Assembly (NCBI RefSeq): GCF_027023985.1
Contig: NZ_JALVTW010000017.1
Coordinates: 1 to 64,000, forward strand
DNA from: Persephonella sp.
GTDB lineage: Bacteria > Aquificota > Aquificia > Aquificales > Hydrogenothermaceae
DNA: 64,000 bases
Direction of reading: 5' to 3'
In this document: positions 25,466 to 34,600 of the stretch, piece by piece
How positions within the stretch are numbered: position 1 is the stretch's first letter
Layout of the letters: every line of letters begins with the position of its first letter
The notes under the pieces: generated by a model
The model's input: the letters and a program-made list of their open reading frames with translations, nothing else
Database searches by the model: none
Told to the model about the DNA's origin: nothing
Program-made: the position numbers and the translations under genes

Positions 25466-26177
25466 GGTATCCTTTCTCCATTAGTTTTGCTATAGCCCTT
25501 TCAAGATTTTTTTCACCTGATTTTTCTATTATCTCTTTTACTGTTCCTGTAATATAAATCTGTCCTTCCAGTAGAAACACTATCTCATCTGCAAGTTCCT
25601 CAACTTCGCTCATAATATGGGAGGTCAAAACAACTAATTTATCCCTTTCTACCTGCTGACGAATTTTGTCTTTGAGGAAACTGCTGGAAACCGGGTCAAG
25701 TCCCACTGTTGGTTCATCTAAAAAGAAAATCTCAGGGTCAAACATAAATGTAATTAATGCGCTTACTTTTTGTTTTGTTCCTCCAGATAAATTCTTAAGT
25801 TTTTTGTCCATATATTGCTCAAGTTTAAAGTATTTTATGAATTCTTCCTTTATGTTTGGGTTGTATCCTTCCCTTCTTATATCTATAAGCATATTAATCA
25901 CTTCTTTTAAAGTTAAATTTTCAGGGAAAACAGCAACTTGAGGCATATAACCGATAAATCTTCTGTAATACCAGCTTTTATCTATACTTTCGCCTTTTAC
26001 ATAAATTTCTCCTTCTGTTGGTATCACAAGGCCTAAAATTGATTTTATAAGGGTTGTTTTTCCAGAACCGTTAGGTCCTAAAATAGAAACTACTTTACCT
26101 TTTGTTAAATTCAGATTTATTCCTTTTAAAACTTCCTGTTTACCAAATTTTTTATAAAGATTTTTTACTTTGACCAT
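25449..26177 (-). CDS. nosF: NosF-type ABC transporter ATPase
   Basis: The 242-residue ATPase has Walker A LGPNGSGKTTL (about residues 33-43), the NosF-like Q-loop region IGYMPQVAVFPENLTLKE, signature LSGGTKQK, Walker B IFFLDEPTVGLD and the H-loop SHIMSE. It energises NosY/NosD for maturation of N2O reductase. It overlaps nosD by 13 bp and nosY by 17 bp, indicating tightly coupled translation. Confidence 0.92.
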   Translation of the reverse strand: MVKVKNLYKKFGKQEVLKGINLNLTKGKVVSILGPNGSGKTTLIKSILGLVIPTEGEIYVKGESIDKSWYYRRFIGYMPQVAVFPENLTLKEVINMLIDIRREGYNPNIKEEFIKYFKLEQYMDKKLKNLSGGTKQKVSALITFMFDPEIFFLDEPTVGLDPVSSSFLKDKIRQQVERDKLVVLTSHIMSEVEELADEIVFLLEGQIYITGTVKEIIEKSGEKNLERAIAKLMEKGYHAKAS

Positions 26178-27442
26178 TCATATCTCCTCATAAGAGGTCT
26201 TTTATCAACCAGACTTGAGGGTATAAGCATTGGGAACATCCTTTCTGTAAGGTCTATCAGATATACAAAAAAACTTCTACTAAGTATTATAGACTGGGGA
26301 TAGTTTTCTGTCAGATATCCAAATAAGGATACAGGTCTATAAGGGACATCCCCTATTCCATCGTGGTTAAGGTCGTATCCTTTGTAATCACTCCAGTAAT
26401 TTTCTTCATATTTATTTGGATTTTCAAAGCTATTTGTAGCCAGATTAAATGTATTTGAAATAAAGTTATTATGTTTGAATAAATTATCCTGTGAATTAGC
26501 CCAAATTCTCATTGCCCATCCATTTTCAATAAAATCATTCTCTATAATTTTTGTTCTGTTTGTGTTATCAGAAAAAATTCCTGTGGTATTTTTGTAAAAA
26601 ACATTATGATACATATAGCTGTCATATATCTCTTTCAGTAAAATTCCGTAAGATTCTGCTCCCCAGTTATACTCAAATCTGTTATTAGCCATATACACAT
26701 GTTTTGTATACATTACAGCAACACCGGCTCCGTTTCTTCTAAATGTATTATTTATATAATTATCCCTATGGGAAAACATAAAGTGTAAGCCGTATCTGAG
26801 GTTCTCTTCACTTACATTATTAATAATGGTGCTGTCTTTTACAAATTCAAAGTAGATACCATCCCTATGGTGTTTAACATGGTTCCCTTCCACAAGCATA
26901 TTTTTACAGTGCCACAGGTGAATACCATTCCCAAAGTTTGTTTCTATTCGTGTTCCAAAGGCTGATTTGAGATATTTAAGTTTTGCAGGACCTTCAACAG
27001 TGTTATTTTTTATTACGCCTCCTTTAGAAGCTGCAAAATAAATTCCCCAATAATTGTTTTTCAAGATACAGTTTTCAATTCTACAATTCTTTGTCCTGAA
27101 AAATTTTATTCCGGCAATATCTTCAATATCACTTTTTCCTGAGTTTTGAATAACCAGTCCTTTAACAACAACATTATTTGCCTTTACGGTAATTACTTCA
27201 TATTTCTTTTGGCCGTCTAAAACTGGATAGCCTTCACCTATCAGCTTTACAGATTTTTTGACAAGGATATTTCCCTCTTTGTATATACCTTTTTTAATCA
27301 GGATAGTATCGCCATTTTGGGCAAGTTGAAGGGCTTTTTTTATTGATGAGATTTCACAGTTTGGACATACTGTTATGGTTTTTGCATATACTGAAGCAAT
27401 AATGAAAAAAAATACTACCTTTATGCAGAGAAGTTTTTTCAT
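26165..27442 (-). CDS. nosD: NosD periplasmic copper-site assembly protein
   Basis: The 425-residue protein has a signal peptide followed by a right-handed parallel beta-helix built from PbH1/CASH repeats. The N-terminal segment TVCPNCEISSIKKALQLAQNGDTILIKKG is the NosD hallmark, followed by many N-N-x-F/V-E-x-N turns. It ends in YWSDYKGYDLNHDGIGDVPYRP, typical of NosD. It works with NosFY to build the CuZ cluster of NosZ. The gene starts 2 bp after nosL ends. Confidence 0.93.
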   Translation of the reverse strand: MKKLLCIKVVFFFIIASVYAKTITVCPNCEISSIKKALQLAQNGDTILIKKGIYKEGNILVKKSVKLIGEGYPVLDGQKKYEVITVKANNVVVKGLVIQNSGKSDIEDIAGIKFFRTKNCRIENCILKNNYWGIYFAASKGGVIKNNTVEGPAKLKYLKSAFGTRIETNFGNGIHLWHCKNMLVEGNHVKHHRDGIYFEFVKDSTIINNVSEENLRYGLHFMFSHRDNYINNTFRRNGAGVAVMYTKHVYMANNRFEYNWGAESYGILLKEIYDSYMYHNVFYKNTTGIFSDNTNRTKIIENDFIENGWAMRIWANSQDNLFKHNNFISNTFNLATNSFENPNKYEENYWSDYKGYDLNHDGIGDVPYRPVSLFGYLTENYPQSIILSRSFFVYLIDLTERMFPMLIPSSLVDKRPLMRRYEWSK

Positions 27443-27444
27443 TT

Positions 27445-27957
27445 TTACATTTTCATATGTTTATGCATTTTATTTTTGTTTTCTATCCATTCTTTTTTAA
27501 CAAGCTGGAGAACTTGCTCCCAGTTTAATATTTCACCACCATATTTTTGTCTTACTTTTTCCAATTCCTGTCTGTTTTCAAATGCAGACAGGTTCATACC
27601 CATAGGGCTGGGTAAGTTCTTAGCTCTTAGATAAATAGCTTTTTCCGCAGGAATAAATTTTTTGGTTAAAAAGTCCGGAACCCATAGGGAATGTATTTTC
27701 TCTTTATCTTTGTATTCCAGATAAAATGCCGCAAGGCATTCTACACTATCAAATTTATATGCCTTTCCAGTTTTCAAAAGTAATTCCGACCCATATCTTG
27801 GGTCTGTGATTTTCATTCTACAGTATGCACATTCATCTTGCCCATAATTAATAGGGACAGGTTTAACTTCTTTTTTCTTACAACCATCAAAAAAGAAAAA
27901 AATGGCCGCCGGAGCCATTATAAGTAAGAAAATCTTTATTATTTTATTTTTTATCAT
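27445..27957 (-). CDS. nosL: NosL copper-binding lipoprotein
   Basis: The 170-residue protein has a lipoprotein signal (lipobox FDGC, about Cys26), the metal motif DECAYCRMKITDPRYGSEL (CxxCxM), KAYKFDSVECLAAFYLEY and PMGMNLSAFENRQELEKVRQKYGGEIL, the NosL fold. It ends in a His/Met-rich tail (KMHKHMKM). NosL binds Cu(I) and delivers it to NosZ in the periplasm. The start overlaps the last base of nosB. A distant NosL-like domain also occurs in the HTH protein at 39.4 kb. Confidence 0.92.
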   Translation of the reverse strand: MIKNKIIKIFLLIMAPAAIFFFFDGCKKKEVKPVPINYGQDECAYCRMKITDPRYGSELLLKTGKAYKFDSVECLAAFYLEYKDKEKIHSLWVPDFLTKKFIPAEKAIYLRAKNLPSPMGMNLSAFENRQELEKVRQKYGGEILNWEQVLQLVKKEWIENKNKMHKHMKM

Positions 27958-28538
27958 CAGGCCTTTTTACCTCTCAGGAATTCTATGCCTGCAGCAATAA
28001 CACCAATAACACCTGATAAGGCCAGAAGATATGTTCCTGTTGAGGGGAATGCACATGCTTTGAAGTTAAGCAAATGTTTGCAACCGAACATTGGGGGCTG
28101 ATAAGCCATTCCGGGTATTTTTATAGGGGCATGTGGATTTAAATTATGCCCGTAATCATACTCCCAATGCCAGAAATCAACAAGAGAAGCTATTCCTATT
28201 ATAGTTATAAGAATGACCCATGCATAGAGTAATTTTCTACTTCCTGTGATAGCTACAATAAAACCAAACAGAATCATAAATCCAAATATCACTGGCAATA
28301 TTTTTAGTTCAGGTATTGAGTTTGGGTCAATTTTTTTCATTCCCACATAGTGATTAAGCAGATTTATATTTTGAAGGTCGTGGGGATTTTTACCTGTTAT
28401 CTTGTTTACCCAAATTATCATTCCCAATCCATTAGGATATTGGGGTGCATAAAGTCTTATTTTCCATAAAGGCTGAAAATAAATGCCTATCATTATTATA
28501 GAAGCGAGGGCTATAAGCCCCCGAGAAATCCAGCTCAT
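27957..28538 (-). CDS. nosB: NosB-like membrane protein of clade II nos clusters
   Basis: The 193-residue protein has an N-terminal transmembrane helix (about 5-24), a periplasmic loop with NHYVGMKKIDPNSIPEL, two central helices (about 82-125), FWHWEYDYGHNLNPHAPI, a loop with two cysteines (FGCKH and KACAF) and a final helix near 170-188. A polytopic protein directly downstream of nosZ is characteristic of the Sec-type (clade II) nos clusters, where it is called NosB and has no proven function. The name rests on position and topology. The His/Cys-rich loops are compatible with haem or copper contact. Confidence 0.7.
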   Translation of the reverse strand: MSWISRGLIALASIIMIGIYFQPLWKIRLYAPQYPNGLGMIIWVNKITGKNPHDLQNINLLNHYVGMKKIDPNSIPELKILPVIFGFMILFGFIVAITGSRKLLYAWVILITIIGIASLVDFWHWEYDYGHNLNPHAPIKIPGMAYQPPMFGCKHLLNFKACAFPSTGTYLLALSGVIGVIAAGIEFLRGKKA

Positions 28539-28551
28539 ATTTAATCCCTCC

Positions 28552-30510
28552 TTATTTTACTACGTGCATTTCTTCGCCTGTGCCGTATTTGATAGGAACA
28601 TTAGCATTTGCAGGTGATACTCTTACATAACCTTGCATTTCTTGGTGCAGAGCAGAACAGAAGTCTGTGCAGTAGAATGGGTAAACTCCTGGTTTTTCTG
28701 GTTTCCATTTAAGAGTGAGTGTTTCACCTGGCATAATAAGGAGGTTTGATGTTTTTGCTCCGAATACTGCAAATCCGTGTGGGATATCCCAGTCTTGTTC
28801 AATGTTTGTTACATGGAAGTAAACTGTATCACCAACTTTTACACCTTCAATATTGTCAGGTGTAAAGTGTGATCTGATAGCTGTCATATAAACATGAACT
28901 TCGTTTCCTTTTCTTACAACTTTTGCTTCTTCTTCAGATTTTGTAGCATATGGGTTTTGGTTTTTATCAAGTTCAAAGATTTTTTGTGTTTTTGGTGCAA
29001 GGAGTTTTGCAGGAATAGCCTGTGCATAGTGAGGTTCACCAAGTTCAGCAACGTCTAAGAGGAATTGTGGTTTTGTATTTTCAACATTTACAGAAATATC
29101 ATAAAGCTGTCCTGCGTGTGGCAGTTCTGGACCTGTTGGCAGGAATACATCTTTTGTAATTTTGTTCATAGGTAGAAGGTATTTACCCCATGGTTTTGCA
29201 GAGTCTCCACCTGGAATCATCAGGTGACCAACAGAGTAGTATGTTGGAACGTGTCCAAGTATTTTACATTTTTTGTAGTCGTAGTAAACAACATCTGAGG
29301 AAATGAAACATGATGTATAAGCATGACCTTTTCCGTCAAATTCTGTGTGCAGTGGTCCAAGACATGGGTTTGGAAGTTCACAGTGGTTAACAGCTTCATA
29401 TTTCAGAATTGGAATTCCATCAACTTCGCCTGCAAATTGTTTGTTTTTGATAGCGTTTATCATCTTATCAAATGAATGGATTGGTATAACTGTTGCCAGT
29501 TTACCACCACCAATGATGTATCTTCCGTCTGGAGATACATCAACACCGTGTGGTGATTTTGGTGTTGGCAGATAATACATAACTCCCGGACATTCTTTTG
29601 GGATAATCCATTTAACCTCTGTTTTTATTTCAGATCTTGCTATTCTATCTCCATCTAAAGGTCTATAATTATGGGCATATCTGGTTTTCATTACATGATA
29701 TTTACCTTGTGCTATACATTCTTCTGCTCTTTTCCAATTAACAGCCGCAATATAGTCTTTATCTTTCATAGAAGCATTAATTTCAAGGAGTGTATGCGCT
29801 TGTTCTGTGTTATATGATGTGAAGAAACACCATCCATAAGATGGGCCTTTACCACAGTGTGCCAGGTCGTAGTCATAACCTGGAACAAGAATTTGAAATG
29901 CTATATCCATTTTACCTGGCTGGTCAGCTCTGATAAATGTTAATGTTCCTTTGAAATATTTTTTATAATCCGCAATAGGAACATCTTTTTGAGGAATTGG
30001 AATAGAAAATCTTGTTGCAGCTGTTACATATTTTGAGTCTGGAGTTATAAAAGATGAAGCGTGGTTCCCTGCTGAAAATGGAATTTCAATAATTTCTTCT
30101 GTTTCAAATGTTTTAAGATCAATCCTTGCTACTCTTGGTGTGTTGTTTTCATTTACAAACAACCATCTTCCATCAGGGACACCGTTTGTTTGTGAAAGTT
30201 CTGGGTGGTGTGTGTCTCCCCATGGAATAAATCCATGGCTTGTCATTAACATTGCTTTTGTTTCCTCAGAATATCCATAACCATTCATTGGAAATACAGA
30301 GAAAACAGGAATTACTTTTAGCAGCCTTCCAGAAGGAAGCCCGTAAACTCCTATCTGACCGTTGTAACCTCCTGATAAGAAAGCATAAAATTCATCATGC
30401 TTTCCGTGTGGAACATAAACTTTTTCTGCTGGGCTCTGTGCCTGTGATGGCAAAGAAAGAAGCCCAGCTGCCACCGTTGAAAACAGTGCCAGCTTGACTT
30501 TGGATTTCAT
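28552..30510 (-). CDS. nosZ: Nitrous-oxide reductase NosZ, Sec-type (clade II)
   Basis: The about 652-residue enzyme reduces N2O to N2 in the periplasm. Its signal (MKSKVKLALFSTVAAGLLSL) has no twin arginine, which marks the Sec-dependent clade II. The propeller domain carries CuZ histidines (YVPHGKHDEFY, DTHHPELSQTNG, DLAHCGKG, SPHGVDVSPDG, LHTEFD). The C-terminal cupredoxin domain has the complete CuA motif CTDFCSALHQEM (about residues 614-625). Unlike the epsilonproteobacterial form there is no C-terminal haem domain; a separate cytochrome gene lies 15 bp upstream. The start is ATG at 30510 (or GTG at 30513) behind GGAGG. Confidence 0.97.
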   Translation of the reverse strand: MKSKVKLALFSTVAAGLLSLPSQAQSPAEKVYVPHGKHDEFYAFLSGGYNGQIGVYGLPSGRLLKVIPVFSVFPMNGYGYSEETKAMLMTSHGFIPWGDTHHPELSQTNGVPDGRWLFVNENNTPRVARIDLKTFETEEIIEIPFSAGNHASSFITPDSKYVTAATRFSIPIPQKDVPIADYKKYFKGTLTFIRADQPGKMDIAFQILVPGYDYDLAHCGKGPSYGWCFFTSYNTEQAHTLLEINASMKDKDYIAAVNWKRAEECIAQGKYHVMKTRYAHNYRPLDGDRIARSEIKTEVKWIIPKECPGVMYYLPTPKSPHGVDVSPDGRYIIGGGKLATVIPIHSFDKMINAIKNKQFAGEVDGIPILKYEAVNHCELPNPCLGPLHTEFDGKGHAYTSCFISSDVVYYDYKKCKILGHVPTYYSVGHLMIPGGDSAKPWGKYLLPMNKITKDVFLPTGPELPHAGQLYDISVNVENTKPQFLLDVAELGEPHYAQAIPAKLLAPKTQKIFELDKNQNPYATKSEEEAKVVRKGNEVHVYMTAIRSHFTPDNIEGVKVGDTVYFHVTNIEQDWDIPHGFAVFGAKTSNLLIMPGETLTLKWKPEKPGVYPFYCTDFCSALHQEMQGYVRVSPANANVPIKYGTGEEMHVVK

Positions 30511-30525
30511 CACTATTCCCTCCTT

Positions 30526-30888
30526 TTATTTGGTATCTAATTTGAGGATAAGGTCTATTATTTTTTCTGCTTGCTGTTTATTAACACCATGTTGTGCAGG
30601 CATATAAAAAGCTTTTATTTTTACTCCATATTTTTTGCCTAATCTTTGCCATTTTCCCATAGAACCACCTAAAACACTTTTAACAAGTGTTTCTTTTGCA
30701 TTTGGTTTTCCTTTATACTCTTTTGCAACTATCCTGTAAGGTGGTCCCTGTTTGACTTTATCTACCGCATGGCATCCACTACATCCATATTTGTTAGCAA
30801 GTTCCTCTACTTGCTTTGTTGTATCCCCTGCTGAAGCTATAGATGTTATTAGTCCGACAGCTGCTACAACCGATAGGAACTTTTTCAT
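30526..30888 (-). CDS. Monohaem cytochrome c, first gene of the nos operon
   Basis: The 120-residue protein has a signal peptide (KKFLSVVAAVGLITSIASA), CSGCH (about residues 35-39) and a distal Met in KAFYMPAQHGVN. It is similar in size and pattern to the cytochrome at the other end of the operon: both have a K-G-K-W/G-K-W motif followed by K-x-K-A or K-L and YMP. A periplasmic electron donor to NosZ is inferred from its place immediately upstream. Its promoter region holds two FNR-type boxes shared with the divergent regulator. Confidence 0.9.
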   Translation of the reverse strand: MKKFLSVVAAVGLITSIASAGDTTKQVEELANKYGCSGCHAVDKVKQGPPYRIVAKEYKGKPNAKETLVKSVLGGSMGKWQRLGKKYGVKIKAFYMPAQHGVNKQQAEKIIDLILKLDTK

Positions 30889-30946
30889 ATCAACACCTCC
30901 CGTTTTTATCCTTTATTTAACCTAATGTGCAAAATAAAGGTATGCA

Positions 30947-30977
30947 TTGACTGATATCAAGGATTGATTGAAATTAA
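30947..30977. promoter_or_regulatory. Tandem FNR/DNR-type boxes between the nos operon and its regulator
   Basis: Box 1 at 30947-30960 is TTGACTGATATCAA and box 2 at 30964-30977 is TTGATTGAAATTAA. Each has one mismatch to TTGAT-N4-ATCAA, and the centres are 17 bp apart, the same spacing as in the sco/receptor region. For the plus-strand regulator gene, TAATTA at 31000-31005 lies at the class II spacing from box 2. For the minus-strand nos operon, TAGGTT at 30924-30919 lies at that spacing from box 1. Autoregulation and nos activation are inferred. Confidence 0.75.
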
Positions 30978-31028
30978 TTATGGATTATTATTAAGCAAAT
31001 AATTAATACGAACCTTCCGGAGAAAATT

Positions 31029-31661
31029 ATGAAAGTGGATATCTTTCCCTCTTTAAAAGGTCAGGAATTTGAAAATCTTCAAAAAATATCCCATCTCCGA
31101 AAGTTCAAAAAAGGAGATATTGTCTTTTATGAAGGAGATATTCCAGATTTTTTATATTACGTAGTAAATGGTGTAGTCAAGGTTTTCAAAACAAATTTTA
31201 GTAATGGGAAAGATATGACCTTAAATTACATTCTCCCGGGATCATTTGTTGGAGAGTTTGCTGCAATAAAGGATATTCCGTTTCCAATTTCTGCTGAAAT
31301 GGAAACAGATGGAGAGATTCTTTTAATTGAAAAAAAGCCCTTTTTTAATATGCTCAAGGAGAATTTTAAACTGGAATGGGAGTTTATGAAATATCTTGCC
31401 TGCAAAATACAAAAAAATTATGAATATTGTGAAAATCTGGTTGAAAAAAATGTTAAAAAGAAAATCCTGAAATTTTTAAAAGACCACGAGGATTTATTTT
31501 TTACACTGAATAAAAATAAAATTGCTTCTATTTTAAATGTATCTCCTGAGACACTTTCCAGAACATTAAAAGAACTAAAAGAAGAAGGTTTAATCATAGA
31601 AAGGACAGTAATAAAGGTAAATAAACAAAAAATTCAGGAAATCTTAGAAGAAATGTATTAA
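31029..31661 (+). CDS. Crp/Fnr-family regulator, DNR-like
   Basis: The 210-residue protein has a cyclic-nucleotide-binding-fold sensor domain (about 18-125), a long dimer helix and a winged helix-turn-helix (about 150-205). The recognition helix reads SPETLSRTLKEL; the E-x-x-S-R pattern is that of FNR/DNR proteins reading TTGAT half-sites, as present upstream. It lacks the N-terminal Cys cluster of oxygen-sensing FNR; its only cysteines are in the dimer helix. That fits a DNR/NNR-like NO or redox sensor, but the signal is unknown. It is divergent from the nos operon. Confidence 0.88.
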   Translation: MKVDIFPSLKGQEFENLQKISHLRKFKKGDIVFYEGDIPDFLYYVVNGVVKVFKTNFSNGKDMTLNYILPGSFVGEFAAIKDIPFPISAEMETDGEILLIEKKPFFNMLKENFKLEWEFMKYLACKIQKNYEYCENLVEKNVKKKILKFLKDHEDLFFTLNKNKIASILNVSPETLSRTLKELKEEGLIIERTVIKVNKQKIQEILEEMY

Positions 31662-31679
31662 AAAGGGGCAAGAAGCCCC
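31660..31679 (-). terminator. Terminator of the nrdBA operon
   Basis: The minus strand reads GGGGC-TTCTT-GCCCC followed by five T, starting 7 bp after the nrdA stop codon. It overlaps the stop-codon region of the converging Crp/Fnr gene. Confidence 0.8.
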
Positions 31680-31686
31680 CAAAAAG

Positions 31687-34600
31687 TTATTCACAACTTG
31701 GACAGATTTTATTTAAAAGCGGGTCTGTTGGACAAGCATCTATATCTCCAGATTTAACTTTATCTACAACCTCGTCTCCATACTTTTCCCTTGCCATTTT
31801 TTCAATTTCTTTAATATCTTCTTCTGGTGTTGTTTGCTGGACTTCTTCTTTTGTTCTCCTAAGGCCAAATCCTCTTCTTGCTCCTCTTTTGTTAACCTTT
31901 TGAGTGTATTTTTCACCTTTAACCGTCTTATCAATAAAGCAGTAGTAAGTGGATTTAAGACCTTTTTCCCAGGCATACATATATATATCAAACATATCTC
32001 CTCTAAGGTCTTCTTCTATATAAATAGACTTGGATACTGCCTGGTCAACATATTTTTGGAATGCAGCTGCTATATCAATCTGTCTTTTTGGATGTATTTC
32101 ATAAGCACCTTTAAACAGTGCTTTATTAATTTTGCCATCTAATTCATCTATATACTGGATTGATCCACCGTTCGCTTTAATTTTTTCTGCCATTTCTTCA
32201 TTCCACAGGTCAAGCTCTTCTAGCTTTTTCATAAGTTGTTTATTTACAACGATAAACTTACCTGAGAGTGTATCTCTTGAGTAAACGTTGGAGAAGTAAC
32301 TGTCAATTGAGGATGTTGTTCCGGCTATTATTGATATAGAAGCAGTTGGTGCAATTGCCAGTAGGACTGCATTTCGTCTTGGTGGATATGGATAAGGTTT
32401 GCCTTTTTCTTTCATTTCTTCGTAGTGTGGGAATGCGCCTTTTTCTTTCGCCAGTTCTTCTGATTTGGCGTAGGCAGTATCCCTCATAAACTTGGCTACT
32501 TTTTCTGCAAATTCTACAGCTTCATCGCTATCGTAAGGGATACCGAGTTCTACAAGTGTTTCTGCAAACCCCATAAGACCTATTCCAAGGGGTCTTAAAT
32601 CCATTGTATTTCTGCGGGATTCTTCTGATGGATAAAAGTTTTTATCCAGAATATTATCAAGTGCCATAACCATTGTTTCTATAGTGTCTTTCAGTTTATC
32701 CCAGTCTATATCTGTTTTGTCTTTGTTTAAATGTTTTGAAAGGTTAACGGATGCCAGTGTGCATACTGCAGTGCTTTCTGTAGAGTTTGGAATTGAGATT
32801 TCTGTGCAGTTTCCTGTTACTATTCCATTGAATATAAGTGAATGGTTGTAAAGCTGGGTTGTGTCATAGACATCTTCTTTTCCTACATATTTTATTTCTG
32901 AAACTGTTGCAAAGAAATGCTCTGTTTTTCTGCTATATCTTTGGTATCCAAGATTTTCTCTTTCTTCTAATATTTTTAATGCTTTTTCTTGCTTTATACC
33001 TAAAAATCCAATTTCTTCAACAAATTTCACTGCGTTTATTCCATTGAGTAAAAGTCTGTATAAAGGTTTTGCGTCATATATTTTTGTCTCACCATTTTTA
33101 TCAATATAACTAAAGTGTCCTTTTTCATAGTCTCTCATTTTTGAAATAGAAGATTTTATACCAAAGTTTGCAAGTAATATTTGGACATCTTCTAAGAGTT
33201 TTCTTTCCTTACTTGCAAGCTGAATAGAGAATGTTGGTATACCATTGTTTTCTATCTTGTTTACTGTTGCATCTGCTGTAAATAGTCCCTGCAAGAATCC
33301 TATAACTGTTTCTTTTGTTCCTTTAAACACAAACTCAGGAACAGAAAGTTTACTCTCCTTTGAATATCCATATTTTTCTAAAACTTTTGCTAATCTTTGA
33401 TTACTAAATCTAACTTTTTTGCTATTTTGTGTATGATTAAATACCTTAGGTAGTGTGTTTGTGTAATTTCTGCCATTTATAGATCGATAGTCTTTTTCTA
33501 AAACTGTATCTATTGCTTCTAAAACCTTATCTGCAAGTTCAACATCTTCATTATAAAGGTCTATACATACAGATTTATATTTTCCTTTGCTCGCGAATGT
33601 TCCATCTCCAACGATTAAACCTGTTAAAAGACCAAGCTCATAATATCCTTCTACTCCAAACTGTCCTTCTCCTGATTGGATTAAAAGTTTATCTCCTGGT
33701 TTTAAATCAGATAATTTGGCTTTTTCAATTCTATATTCTTTTGCATATTTTCCTTTTTCCAGCTTATCAGGAACAGCTCTGTAAAACTCATGCCAATCTG
33801 TTGCTTTAATTTTGTATCCTTCTTTTGTTATAACCTCGTAAACATCTGCGTTTTCCTTTGTTTTATACATTTTTAAACATTGTGCTGTTGATACTCCATA
33901 ATCTTCCCAATTACCATCTGTTCTTTTGTCGTAAGTAGCAATTATAGGTTCTCCTTTTTCAAAAAGTTCTTCTGCTTTAACAAGTCCCCACTGGGTGGCA
34001 AGACGTGTATCTCCTGTGACACAAAGATTAGAAGAGTTTATTACGCCGTATTCAGGACATGGGTTGTGTTCATTGTGCCTATCCTTAAATGTAAGCCATG
34101 GATGACCTGTTTTTGCCAGTTTAAACAAATATCTTTTAAACCAGTCCTGTGAATCTATCTTTTTCCAGAGTTTTAATTTTCCTGTTTCTGCCTTTTCTAT
34201 ACATTCAAAATATTTTTTAGTAAATTCATCTCCCCAGCTTTCAACAAGTTCAGGACATTCTGCAGGGTCAAATAGATAAAGGGGCTCTCCTTCTTTAATC
34301 CTTCTCATTATTTCGTCTGGCATCCAGATAGCAGTATTCAGAGATGGTGTCCTAAAATATGGGTTTCCTGTTGTTTCTCTGAGGTCTAAGAAAGCATCTA
34401 TATCATAATGCCATGGCTGCATATACATAACCTGTGAGCTTCTTCTTCTACCACCCTGCTGTATAGCATTTACGATGGTATCAAATATTTTGATAAATGG
34501 TATTGGCCCTGAGGATTTTGCATTAAGAGAATGTATTTTTGAGCCTGTTGCTCTAAGCCTTGTAACATCAGTTCCAACGCCACCTGCATATTTTGCAAGG

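Noticed and set aside
24677-26177. NosYF as a generic antibiotic-type ABC exporter
   Set aside because: Overlapping genes in the order nosL-nosD-F-Y directly downstream of nosZ make a CuZ-assembly role far more likely.
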